DNA of 64,000 bases from Nannocystis bainbridge. GTDB lineage: Bacteria > Myxococcota_A > Polyangia > Nannocystales > Nannocystaceae. The number at the start of each line of letters is the position of its first letter. Position 1 is the first letter of the stretch. The notes under the pieces were generated by a model that saw nothing but the letters and a program-made list of their open reading frames with translations, had not been told where the DNA came from and made no database searches. The stretch lies in the NCBI RefSeq assembly GCF_028368995.1, contig NZ_JAQNDL010000003.1:2666001-2730000 (forward strand), read 5' to 3'. Of this stretch, positions 20,730 to 29,096 are shown piece after piece. The translations under genes and the position numbers were made by a program.

Positions 20730-22610
20730 GTGCTCTCGATCGCCGTTCTCGCGCTCGCCTCGACCTCGCTGGCGTCCGACCCTCCGACCTGGGTGTTCTT
20801 CGCCGACAAACAGGTCACCGCCGGTGAATTGCAGCCCGCGCTCGAGCGGCGCGCCGAGCAGCTCGCGCCGCGAGCGCTGCGCCGGCGAATGCGGGTCCGC
20901 GGCGACCGTGGCGTCGACGTCCGCGATCTCCCGCTCGCCTCCCCGTACCTGCAGGCCGTCGTCGCCACCGGCGTGCAGATCCGTGCCACCTCGCGCTGGC
21001 TCAACGCCGTCAGCGTCGACGCCGACGCCGCCCAGCGGGCCGCGATCGCCGGCTTGCCGTTCGTCGCCGGCATGCGCCCCGTCGCGCGCACGCGCGGCCA
21101 CGATCACGCCCCGGCCTGGACCGAACAGTCGCCGGCCTCCGCGGCCTACGGCGTCGCCGAGACCCAGCTCGCCCTGCTCGGCGTCCCGGCCCTGCACGCG
21201 TGTGGCCTGACCGGCGCCGGCGTGGTGATCGGCGTGCAGGACAGCGGCTTCTCGCTGCAGCACGCCGCCTTCGCCGGTCTGCACGTGCTGGCCGCCCGCG
21301 ATTTCGTGCAGGGCGACGACGAGGTCGCCGACCAGCCGGGCGACGACGAGGGCCAGGATCGCCACGGCACCGTCGTGCTGTCGCTGCTGGCCGGCGACGA
21401 CGGCGACGCCTTCTCCGGCGTCGCCCCGGGCGCCTCGGTCATCCTCAGCAAGACCGAGCGCATCGGCGAGGAGCAGCCCTACGAGGAAGATCTTTACGTC
21501 GCCGGCCTCGAGTGGATCGAGGGCATGGGCGCCGACCTGTTCACCGCCTCGCTCGGCTACTACGAATGGTACGAGCACCCGCAATACGACGGCAAGACCG
21601 CCGTCGTCTCGCAGGCCGCCGCGGTGGCGCTCGCCAACGGCCTCGTCATGTTCACCGCCAACGGCAACGAGGGCCCCGAGCCGGGCACGCTGATCGCCCC
21701 GGCCGACGTCGACGGCATCATCGCGCTCGGGGCCACCGACCTCGAGGGCCAGGTCGCCGGCTTCTCCTCGCGCGGTCCCACCAGCGACGGCCGGATCAAG
21801 CCCGACCTGCTGGCTCCGGGTCAGGGCGTATGGATGGTCCAGCCGGGTACCGACAATGAATATACCCAGGGCAACGGCACCAGCCTCGCCACCCCGCTGG
21901 CCGCTGGCGTCGGCGCATTGCTGCTCGAGGCCTACCCCGAGCTCACCCCGGCCCAGATGCTGGCGCTGCTGCGCGCCACCGCCTCGCAACCCGACGCGCC
22001 CGACAACGACCGCGGCTGGGGCATGATCGGCGGCCCCGCGGCTGCCGGCCTCCATTGCACCTGCACCGACGGCGACCGCGATGGTCACTACGCGGTCGCT
22101 TGCGGCGGCGACGACTGCGACGACGCCGACCCGGCGCGCCACCCCGGGGCCGCCGAGGTGTGTGACGGTCGCGACAATGACTGCGACGGCGACCTCCCGG
22201 CCGACGAGGTCGACGGCGACGGCGACGGCGTGCGCGTCTGCGCCGGCGATTGCGACGACGCCGATCCATCGCGCTGGCCGGGCGCCGTCGAGGACCCCGA
22301 CGATTGCATCGACAACGACTGCGACGGCGACGGCGGCCTCGCCTGCGCCCCGACCACCGGCGCCCAGACCTCGAGCGGAGGCAGCGGCACCGGCGAGCAC
22401 GAGCCCACCACCACGAACACGACGTCGGGCACCACCGATGCCGACGCCACGGGCCTGACCGACGGGGCCAGCGACAGCGGCGGGGCCGTCGAGGGCGCGG
22501 GTTGCGGCTGCAGCACCGGCGGTCCTGCGGCCCCGCTGGGCCTGCTTCTCGGCCTCGTCGGCATGAGGCGGCGGCGGTCGCGTTCTCGGGTATCCTCGCC
22601 CCCGCAGTGA
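20730..22610 (+). CDS. Subtilisin-like (S8) peptidase with MYXO-CTERM-like tail
   Basis: 626 residues from a GTG at 20730, preceded by GGGAAAGG; the start leads straight into a signal peptide (SIAVLALASTSLA). Catalytic triad: Asp171 in VQDSGFS, His212 in DRHGTVV, Ser385 in NGTSLATP, with oxyanion Asn in TANGNEG. After the protease domain (about 160-440) come Cys/Asp-rich DGDRDGH, CDGRDNDCDGD and DGDGDGV repeats (MopE type, likely metal-binding), a Thr/Ser linker, then GCGCSTGG, a hydrophobic helix and a basic MRRRRSR end. That tail is the MYXO-CTERM-like surface-sorting signal. It should be a secreted, surface-anchored protease. The stop overlaps the next start (GTGA). Confidence 0.92.
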   Translation: MLSIAVLALASTSLASDPPTWVFFADKQVTAGELQPALERRAEQLAPRALRRRMRVRGDRGVDVRDLPLASPYLQAVVATGVQIRATSRWLNAVSVDADAAQRAAIAGLPFVAGMRPVARTRGHDHAPAWTEQSPASAAYGVAETQLALLGVPALHACGLTGAGVVIGVQDSGFSLQHAAFAGLHVLAARDFVQGDDEVADQPGDDEGQDRHGTVVLSLLAGDDGDAFSGVAPGASVILSKTERIGEEQPYEEDLYVAGLEWIEGMGADLFTASLGYYEWYEHPQYDGKTAVVSQAAAVALANGLVMFTANGNEGPEPGTLIAPADVDGIIALGATDLEGQVAGFSSRGPTSDGRIKPDLLAPGQGVWMVQPGTDNEYTQGNGTSLATPLAAGVGALLLEAYPELTPAQMLALLRATASQPDAPDNDRGWGMIGGPAAAGLHCTCTDGDRDGHYAVACGGDDCDDADPARHPGAAEVCDGRDNDCDGDLPADEVDGDGDGVRVCAGDCDDADPSRWPGAVEDPDDCIDNDCDGDGGLACAPTTGAQTSSGGSGTGEHEPTTTNTTSGTTDADATGLTDGASDSGGAVEGAGCGCSTGGPAAPLGLLLGLVGMRRRRSRSRVSSPPQ

Positions 22611-23686
22611 AGCGCGCAGCGACAATCCGGACCCTGGCCGCCATGGCGGCGCTCCTCCTCGCCTGCCAGACCTTCGGCCCGCGCTCGCTCCGCTACGGCC
22701 GCGGCACCTACAACACCGCGATTCAGCAGACCAACAGCGAGCAGCTGCTGCTCAACCTGGTCCGCCTGCGCTACCGCGACGCCCCGCTGTTCCTCGAGGT
22801 CACCAGCATCTCCAGCAGCCTCTCGCTCGAGCTCGGCGCCGCCGTCGGCGGCAATGTCGGCACCGTCGGCAGATCGGTCGCCCCCGGCACCGCCGTCACC
22901 TATATCGAGCGCCCGACCATCACCTACGCCCCGCTGCAGGGCTCGCGCTTCGGCACTCAGTTCCTGAGCCCCATTCAGCTGAGCGACATCCTCCTGCTCT
23001 ACCACGCCGGCTGGGCCATCGATCGCATCTTCCGCGTGTTCGTGCAGAAGCTCGGGCCGCTGCAGAACGCCCCGCGCGCGTCCGGCCCGACCCCCTCGCA
23101 CGCGCCCGAGTACGAGGCCTTCTTCACCGCCACCGAGTTGATGCGCTCCTTGTGGGTCGACGGCCTGGTCGACCTCAACTACCTGCCCAGCGTCGCCGGC
23201 GACGCCCTCACCCTGACCTTCACCCGCCGCCCCGACGCCGAGGGGCGGGTCGCCCGGCTGTGCGCGCTGTTCGGCCTGGCCGAGCCCCGCTACACGATCA
23301 CCCTCACCGAGTCCCCGCGCCCGGGCGAGGGGGCGGTGCTGCTGGTCCCGCGCTCGCTGCTCGGCGGCATGTACTACGTCTCGCACGGGGTCGAGGTCCC
23401 GGCCGAGGATTACGCCGTCGGCCGCGTGCCGGTCACCCGCGACGCCAAGGGCGCCGTGTTCGACTGGGCCCGCCTCACAGGCACGCTGATGCGCGTCCGC
23501 CACGGCACGCAGGAGCCCAAGAACGCCTACGTCTCGGTGTACTACCGCGGCCTGTGGTTCTGGATCGCCGACAACGACCTCGACTCCAAGTCGACGTTCT
23601 CCTTCATCGCCCAGGTGCTCGAGCTGCAGTCGGGCGAGATCAAGGGCGCCGCCCCGTTGCTGACCCTGCCGATCGCCGCCGAGTGA
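22607..23686 (+). CDS. Uncharacterised lipoprotein coupled to the subtilase
   Basis: 359 residues from a GTG at 22607 that overlaps the subtilase TGA by 3 bases, so translation is coupled. The signal peptide VKRAATIRTLAAMAALLLACQ is a lipoprotein type. The sequence TNSEQLLLNLVRLRYRDAPLFLEVTSI, read as two adjacent pieces, is a hallmark of a widespread uncharacterised proteobacterial family of about this length. There are no catalytic motifs. The central part (DILLLYHAGWAIDRIF) is helical and the end is beta-rich (AYVSVYYRGLWFWIAD). Its job may be to help export or anchor the protease, by context only. It converges on the aminotransferase, with three palindromes between. Confidence 0.7.
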   Translation: MKRAATIRTLAAMAALLLACQTFGPRSLRYGRGTYNTAIQQTNSEQLLLNLVRLRYRDAPLFLEVTSISSSLSLELGAAVGGNVGTVGRSVAPGTAVTYIERPTITYAPLQGSRFGTQFLSPIQLSDILLLYHAGWAIDRIFRVFVQKLGPLQNAPRASGPTPSHAPEYEAFFTATELMRSLWVDGLVDLNYLPSVAGDALTLTFTRRPDAEGRVARLCALFGLAEPRYTITLTESPRPGEGAVLLVPRSLLGGMYYVSHGVEVPAEDYAVGRVPVTRDAKGAVFDWARLTGTLMRVRHGTQEPKNAYVSVYYRGLWFWIADNDLDSKSTFSFIAQVLELQSGEIKGAAPLLTLPIAAE

Positions 23687-23704
23687 TTCTTTTATCGAGG
23701 CCGC

Positions 23705-23807
23705 GCCCGGAGCTGTCCTCCGGGACATGTTATTTCGCGACTGCGCCCGGAGCTGTCCTCCGGGACATGTGAGACGGCCGTGCCCGGAGCTGTCCTCCGG
23801 GACACGT
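23705..23807. repeat. Three tandem palindromes between convergent genes
   Basis: Copies at 23705-23730, 23745-23770 and 23782-23807 are almost identical: GCCCGGAGCTGTCCTCCGGG plus ACATGT (ACACGT in the third). Each can fold as TGTCC-TCCG-GGACA, with a UCCG tetraloop, or instead as CCCGGAG-CTGTC-CTCCGGG. Spacing between copies is 40 and 37 bases. Confidence 0.9.
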
Positions 23808-23816
23808 GATTTCGCC

Positions 23817-25091
23817 TCAGGCGACGAACGCCGCCAGGCGATCGATCGCCGTCAGCACCCGCGGCGCGTGCCGGCGCAGCCACGCCTCGTCGATCGTCGC
23901 CGCCGGGTCGTGGCCGGCCAGCGCCGCCGCCCCGTCGAAATCGACGTAGGCCAGGCGCGCCGTCCAGTCGCCGAACGGCCGGCCGAAGTCGCTGCCCGGG
24001 AGAATGGCCACACCTGTCTCTTCGAGCAGGCGCTCGCACAGCGCCTCGCCGCCGGCGATCCCGCGCCGGCGCAGCGCGTCGGCCTGGCCGGAGAAGTCTG
24101 GGAACAGGTAGAACCCGCCCTGCGGAGCCGCGCAGGCGACCCCGCCGGCGAGCAAGCGCCGGTGGCACCAGCCGCCGAGCGCCTTCAAGATCGCCTGCTC
24201 GTGGGCCACGTAGGCGGCGATGTCCGGGCCGAATCCGAACGCGGTCACCGCGGCGCACTGGATCGGCGCGCTGGTCGAGGTGTACGTCTCGCTGGCGACC
24301 GCGATCATCGCCTGCTGCAGCCACTGCAGCTCGCGCGGGAACAGGAACGTGCCGAGGCGCCAACCGCCGGCCCCGCACCACTTGCTGAGGCCCGAGCTGA
24401 TGATCGTGCCCTCGGGGTAGAAGCGGGCGATCGACGTGTGAGCGCCGTCGTGGTGCAGCTCGCCGTAGATCTCGTCGGACACCACCAGCACCTCGTGCGC
24501 GCGCAGGACCTCGGCCAGCGCCGCCAGCTCGTCGGCGTCGTAGGTCTGCCCGGTCGGGTTCGACGGGTAGTTGAGGATCAGCACCCGCGGGCGCCCGGCG
24601 TCGCGCCGGCACAGCCCGTCGACGTCGGCCGGCGTCAGCTTCCAGCCGTTGTCGGCCCGCGTCGGCAGCCACACCACCTGCCGGCCGATGATGCGCGCCT
24701 GCGGCGAGTACGACACCCACGCCGGCGACGGCAGCACCAGGTCGCCGTAGAACGCCAGCTGGGTGATGAACATCAGCTCCTTGCTGCCGGGGGCGACCAG
24801 CACGTGATCGCCGCTGTACTCGCGCTCGCCGGCGACCCCGCGCTGATGGTAGGCCGCGACCGCCTCGCGCAGCGCCGGCAGCCCGCGCACCGGCATGTAC
24901 TCCTTGCGCGTCGCGTGGGCCCGCAGCGCCTCGACCACGCTGTCCGGCACCGGGAACGGCGACTGGCCGAGCCCGAGCTTGAACACCTCGCGTCCGGCGG
25001 CGAGGAGGTCGTTGCTGCGCTCGTTGATCGCCACCGTGGCCGACGGCGACAGGCCGCGGACCTGGAGGTTGAGGCTGGCTCGGCCGTGCAT
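23817..25091 (-). CDS. Class I/II PLP-dependent aminotransferase
   Basis: 424 residues starting MHGRASLNLQVRG. Fold-type I aminotransferase: LGLGQSPFPVPDSV, the SNPTGQTY motif (ILNYPSNPTG), VVSDEIYGELHH (Asp that holds the PLP nitrogen), the PLP lysine in SSGLSKWCGAGGWRLG, and a C-terminal arginine region near PFGDWTARLAYVDFDG. It transfers an amino group from a donor amino acid to a 2-oxo acid; the substrate is not predictable. It follows asnB by 4 bases and is surely in the same operon. That pairing suggests both act on the same amino acid pool. It ends 10 bases from the triple palindrome array. Confidence 0.88.
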   Translation of the reverse strand: MHGRASLNLQVRGLSPSATVAINERSNDLLAAGREVFKLGLGQSPFPVPDSVVEALRAHATRKEYMPVRGLPALREAVAAYHQRGVAGEREYSGDHVLVAPGSKELMFITQLAFYGDLVLPSPAWVSYSPQARIIGRQVVWLPTRADNGWKLTPADVDGLCRRDAGRPRVLILNYPSNPTGQTYDADELAALAEVLRAHEVLVVSDEIYGELHHDGAHTSIARFYPEGTIISSGLSKWCGAGGWRLGTFLFPRELQWLQQAMIAVASETYTSTSAPIQCAAVTAFGFGPDIAAYVAHEQAILKALGGWCHRRLLAGGVACAAPQGGFYLFPDFSGQADALRRRGIAGGEALCERLLEETGVAILPGSDFGRPFGDWTARLAYVDFDGAAALAGHDPAATIDEAWLRRHAPRVLTAIDRLAAFVA

Positions 25092-25095
25092 TCGA

Positions 25096-26742
25096 TCACC
25101 TGGCCTTTCGAGCAGCTTGCCTGTCCTCGCGGACGGCGCTGTTGTGGAGCGGGTTGGCGCGGCCGGAGCTGTCGGCGTCGGCCTGCCAGCGCGGCACCCA
25201 CCGCCGCACGCAGCGGGCCGCGTGCTCGCCGGGGAACAGCTCGGCGAACAGCGAGCGGTAAAGGTAGCCCTCCTTGGTGGTCGGCGTCTCGTGCGGGAAC
25301 CGGCGCCCGGCCTCGGCCAGATGCAGGTCCGAGACCGTCGCCTCGGCGTGGGCCTTGAGGCGCTCGACCCAGCCGTAGCCGACCCCGTCGGAGAACTGCT
25401 CTTTTTGCCGCCACAGCACCGCCGGCGGCAGCAGCGGGTCGGCCGGATCGGCGAACGCCGCCCGCAGCAGCGCCTTCTCCATCCGCGCCTCGCGCCCGGG
25501 CTCGGCCCGCAGCGGCCGCTTGAGCGCCGGATCGATCGTCATCGCCAGGTCGAGGAAGGCGAGGTCGAGGAACGGCACCCGCGCCTCGACGCCGTGCGCC
25601 ATCGTGCTCTTGTCGGCGCGCAGGACGTCGCTGAGGTGGAGGTTCTTGACCCGCTCGACCGTCTCGCGGAAAAACGCCTCCTCGCCCTCGGCGAAGTAGA
25701 AGTAGAGGTAACCGCCGAACACCTCGTCGGAGCCCTCGCCCGACAGCACCACCTTGACCCCCTGGTCCTTGATGTAGCGGCTGAGGCAATACATCGGGAT
25801 GCTCGCCCGCACCGTCGGGATGTCATACGATTCGGTGTGCCAGACGATGTCGCGCAGCGCCGCGACGCCCTCGTCGAGGTCGAGCCGGACCTCGTGGTGG
25901 TCGGTGCCGACGAACGCCGCCACGTCCCGCGCCGCCCGCAGGTCCGGCGAGTCGCCGTCGACCCCGATCGCGAACGACATCAGGCGCGCGTCCGGGTCGC
26001 GCCGCCGCGCCAGTCGGGCCGCCAGCGCCGCCACCAGGCTCGAGTCGAGCCCGCCCGACAGCAGCACCCCGAGCGGCACGTCGCTCATCAGCCGCTTGTC
26101 GACCGCCGCCTCGAACCGCTCGCGCAGGCCGGCGGCGTCGCGCCGGTAATCCGCCTGTCCTTCGAGCCATGTCCGCTCGTACCAGCGGCGCAGCCCGCCG
26201 CGGCGGGTGTAGACGTGGCCGGGCGGGAACACCTCGAACCACTCGCACTCGCCGGCCAGGACCTTGAGCTCGGACGCGAACCACAGGTTGCCGGCGCGGT
26301 CGCGGCCGTAGTAGAGCGGCTTTACGCCGATCGGGTCGCGCGCGACCAGCCAGTCGTCGTCGCGCAGGGCCGCCAGCGCGAACACGCCGTCGAGCTTGTC
26401 GACGAACGCGTCGCCCTGGGCCTCGAACAGGTGGGCCAGGACCTCGCTGTCGGAGCCGGTGCGGAACACCCGCCCCGCCGCCTGCAGCCCGGCGCGCAGG
26501 GCGGCGTGGTTGTAGATCTCGCCGTTGTGGACCACGGCGGCGCCGTCGCGCCCGAACAGCGGCTGCCGGCCCGAGGCCGGGTCCATGATCGAAAGCCGCC
26601 GGTGCAGCAGCGCGCCGACCCCCGGCAAGTAGTGCCTCCCGTGCCCGTCCGGGCCTCGGTGCGTCAGCCGCTCGCTCGCGGCTGTCGCTCGCGAGAGGAT
26701 CGCGTCATCGACGGCCCCGAAGACCGCGAGGATTCCACACAT
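25096..26742 (-). CDS. asnB: Asparagine synthase (glutamine-hydrolysing)
   Basis: 548 residues. The ATG at 26742 gives the required MCGILAVFG start with the nucleophile Cys2 of the Ntn glutaminase domain, and GGAGGGAGAA lies upstream. The glutaminase domain (about 1-200) has HRGPDG and NGEIYNH. The synthetase domain (about 220-500) has the PP-loop SGGLDSSL, an SFAIG strand and VVLSGEGSDEVFGGY. The length matches E. coli AsnB. It converts aspartate, glutamine and ATP to asparagine and glutamate, or amidates a related carboxylate. It is the first gene of an operon with the aminotransferase. The final residues are basic and weakly conserved. Confidence 0.92.
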   Translation of the reverse strand: MCGILAVFGAVDDAILSRATAASERLTHRGPDGHGRHYLPGVGALLHRRLSIMDPASGRQPLFGRDGAAVVHNGEIYNHAALRAGLQAAGRVFRTGSDSEVLAHLFEAQGDAFVDKLDGVFALAALRDDDWLVARDPIGVKPLYYGRDRAGNLWFASELKVLAGECEWFEVFPPGHVYTRRGGLRRWYERTWLEGQADYRRDAAGLRERFEAAVDKRLMSDVPLGVLLSGGLDSSLVAALAARLARRRDPDARLMSFAIGVDGDSPDLRAARDVAAFVGTDHHEVRLDLDEGVAALRDIVWHTESYDIPTVRASIPMYCLSRYIKDQGVKVVLSGEGSDEVFGGYLYFYFAEGEEAFFRETVERVKNLHLSDVLRADKSTMAHGVEARVPFLDLAFLDLAMTIDPALKRPLRAEPGREARMEKALLRAAFADPADPLLPPAVLWRQKEQFSDGVGYGWVERLKAHAEATVSDLHLAEAGRRFPHETPTTKEGYLYRSLFAELFPGEHAARCVRRWVPRWQADADSSGRANPLHNSAVREDRQAARKAR

Positions 26743-26830
26743 GCGTCGTTCTCCCTCCGCCGGGCCGCCGCCCGCGCAGGGGCCGGTTATAACGCCCCCG
26801 CGCCCCCGCGGCAACCGACGATCTCGCTCA

Positions 26831-26858
26831 CATGTCCCTCGGGACAGATTCATGAATC
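26831..26858. repeat. Palindrome pair in the asnB/aminomutase promoter region
   Basis: CATGTCC-CTCG-GGACAG (26831-26846) is followed directly by GATTCATGAATC (26847-26858), a perfect 12-base palindrome. The gap 26743-27124 between divergent genes also contains an AT-richer stretch, 26890-26990, likely to hold promoters. No gene is visible in the gap. Confidence 0.65.
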
Positions 26859-27124
26859 TCCTCGGTCGCATTACGCACGCGTAACGCCAATCGTGATTGT
26901 AATGAACGTCGGTTCGTCAATCGCATTGCGCGCAAAATTCCGGCGATTGATCCTTGCGGTGGCATCAGGCCCCATGTTAAGTTGCTGCTCAATCAGCGCA
27001 CAGCGGCGGCAGCGCGCCGGCGGACAGATCGTGCGGACTCTCGTGCGGCGTCTCGCCCGCGCCCGGCCGGCGCCTCATCCGCCCGATCGGCGAATCGCAC
27101 GGTCGGGCTCGCTCGGAGGATCCG

Positions 27125-28501
27125 ATGCCGGACGGCGCATTGAATCTGGGGACCTATCGCGCCTTCACGGCGCGCGACATCGACGTGATCCCGCAATTGC
27201 GCGGCCTGCCCGAGGAGGCGCGGCTGCGCCTGCGGGCGGTCGCGCAGGTGCTGCCGTTCCGCGTCAACGCCTACGTGCTCGAGCAATTGATCGATTGGTC
27301 GCGGGTCCCTGACGACCCGATGTATCAATTGACGATCCCGCAGGCGGAGATGCTGCACGAGGCCGACGTGAGCGCGTTGGTCGACCTGCTGCGCCGCGGC
27401 GACGACGCGGCGGTGCAGGCGCGGGCGCGGACGATCCAGCGGGCCATGAACCCGCACCCGGCCGGCCAGGTCGACCTCAACGTGCCGATCGAGGCCGGCG
27501 TCGAGCAGCGCGGGCTGCAGCACAAGTACCGCCAGACGGTACTGTTCTTCCCGGCGCAGGGCCAGACGTGCCACGCGTACTGTACGTATTGCTTCCGCTG
27601 GGCCCAGTTCGTCGGCCTCGACGACCTCAAGTTCGCCACGCGCGAGGCCGACTCGCTGGTCGAGTACCTCCGGCGTCACCCCGAGGTCAGCGACGTGCTG
27701 TTCACCGGCGGCGACCCGCTGGTGATGCGCACCAGCGTGCTGCGGCGCTACGTCGAGCCGCTGCTCAAGGCCGACCTGCCGAACCTGGCTCACATCCGCT
27801 TCGGCACCAAGGCGCTGGCGTACTGGCCGGCCCGCTTCCTCACCGACCCCGACGCCGACGACCTGCTGCGCCTGTTCGGCGAGATCGAGGCCGCGGGCAA
27901 GCACGTGGCCGTGATGGCCCACTACAGCCACCCGCGCGAGCTGGCGACGCCGGCCGCGGCGCGGGCGCTGCAGCGGGTGCGCGAGGCGGGCGCCGTCGTG
28001 CGCTGTCAGGCGCCGCTCATCCGCCACGTCAACGACGACCCCGACGTGTGGGCCGAGCTGTGGCGCACGCAGGTCCGCCACGGAGCTGTCCCTTATTACA
28101 TGTTCGTCGAGCGCGACACGGGCCCCAAGGAGTACTTCAAGGTCCCGCTGGACCGCGCGCTGAACATCTACCAGGGCGCCTACCGCCAGCTCTCGGGCCT
28201 GTGTCGCAGCGTGCGGGGGCCTTCCATGTCAGCGACGCCAGGAAAGATCCTCCTTGATGGCGTGACCGAAATTGACGGTCGTCGCTACTTTGTCCTACGT
28301 GTACTCCAAGGGCGCAACCCGGAGTGGGTGGGGCGCATCTTCTTCGCCGAATACGACCCCGACGCCGCGTGGCTGGACGAGCTCCGACCCGCATTCGGGG
28401 CATCCGAGTTCTTCTATACGGCTGAGCTCGCTGATCTGCGCCTTCGTCGCGCCGACCTGCGGCTGAGCGTGATCGGCGGTTCACATGCGGTCACCACGTG
28501 A
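27125..28501 (+). CDS. Lysine 2,3-aminomutase family radical SAM enzyme
   Basis: 458 residues; the ATG at 27125 follows GGAGGATCC closely. The radical SAM cluster motif is CHAYCTYCF (Cys149, Cys153, Cys156), preceded by VLFFPAQGQT. SAM-binding segments VLFTGGDPLVM and HIRFGTKAL follow, as do APLIRHVNDD and VPYYMFVERDTGP, all typical of KamA-family aminomutases. These use [4Fe-4S], SAM and PLP to move an amino group from C2 to C3; the PLP lysine expected near the end is not certain. Substrate may be lysine or another amino acid. The C-terminal 90 residues are longer than EpmB. Divergent from asnB, so a joint amino acid pathway is plausible by inference. Confidence 0.85.
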   Translation: MPDGALNLGTYRAFTARDIDVIPQLRGLPEEARLRLRAVAQVLPFRVNAYVLEQLIDWSRVPDDPMYQLTIPQAEMLHEADVSALVDLLRRGDDAAVQARARTIQRAMNPHPAGQVDLNVPIEAGVEQRGLQHKYRQTVLFFPAQGQTCHAYCTYCFRWAQFVGLDDLKFATREADSLVEYLRRHPEVSDVLFTGGDPLVMRTSVLRRYVEPLLKADLPNLAHIRFGTKALAYWPARFLTDPDADDLLRLFGEIEAAGKHVAVMAHYSHPRELATPAAARALQRVREAGAVVRCQAPLIRHVNDDPDVWAELWRTQVRHGAVPYYMFVERDTGPKEYFKVPLDRALNIYQGAYRQLSGLCRSVRGPSMSATPGKILLDGVTEIDGRRYFVLRVLQGRNPEWVGRIFFAEYDPDAAWLDELRPAFGASEFFYTAELADLRLRRADLRLSVIGGSHAVTT

Positions 28502-28574
28502 GCACAGCCGGAAATCTCGGCGTTGACGCCTCCAGCCCCTTGCCGCACCATCGAAGACCCCCTGGATTTGACCG

Positions 28575-28877
28575 ATGAGTGAGCTCATGCCCGAGAACCC
28601 AGATGGCTGGACCTTCCTGACCAATCACGCGCACGTCTTGCTGTGCCTGGCGCAAGACCCCGAGATTCGTCTGTGCGATGTCGCCGCCGAAGTCGGCCTG
28701 ACCGAGCGTGGTGTCCAGCGAATCGTGAAAGAGTTGGCGACCTCAGGGTACATCACCCGCGAGCGCAACGGCCGGCGCAACCGTTACTTGGTGCATCAGC
28801 GCCAGCCCCTGCGCCGAACCATCGCCCGCCACCGCCAGGTCGGTGATTTGCTGCAGCTGATCGTCCAGGCGCGGTGA
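28575..28877 (+). CDS. Winged helix-turn-helix regulator, MarR-like
   Basis: 100 residues starting MSELMPENPDGW. A single winged HTH fills the protein: FLTNHAHVLLCLAQDPEIRL (helix 1), DVAAEVGLTERGVQRIVKEL (helix-turn-helix), then the wing GYITRERNGRRNRYLV. The TFLTNHAHVLLCLA start is typical of a small stand-alone MarR/ArsR-like group. It would bind DNA, probably as a dimer, with no visible ligand domain. It is 73 bases downstream of the aminomutase gene on the same strand, so it could be its regulator. Confidence 0.8.
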   Translation: MSELMPENPDGWTFLTNHAHVLLCLAQDPEIRLCDVAAEVGLTERGVQRIVKELATSGYITRERNGRRNRYLVHQRQPLRRTIARHRQVGDLLQLIVQAR

Positions 28878-28939
28878 GCCGCGGCGATCGCTCGCCGGGC
28901 GAGGCGCCGCCGATTCATGACTCCGGCTTCGGCATCGCC

Positions 28940-28958
28940 CATGTCCCATCAGACAGGT
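28940..28958. repeat. Palindrome between convergent genes
   Basis: CATGTCCCATCAGACAGGT is an imperfect member of the family in the 219-base gap between the wHTH gene and the IgGFc-type gene. Confidence 0.55.
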
Positions 28959-29096
28959 GCTGACGACGCCGAGGGCCGCTCCCGAGCTCCCGCTCACGGA
29001 GCGCCCGACGGGCCTCGCAGCCCTCCGCGCCCGGCTCGCCGCGGCCGCCTGCACCGGTGCGCGGCGGCGGCAGGTTCGCCCTGAGGGCTCGGCCGA

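Noticed and set aside
23705..23807. CRISPR array
   Set aside because: Three similar units at regular spacing, but the repeats are palindromic, the spacers are only about 11-14 bases, and no cas gene is present.
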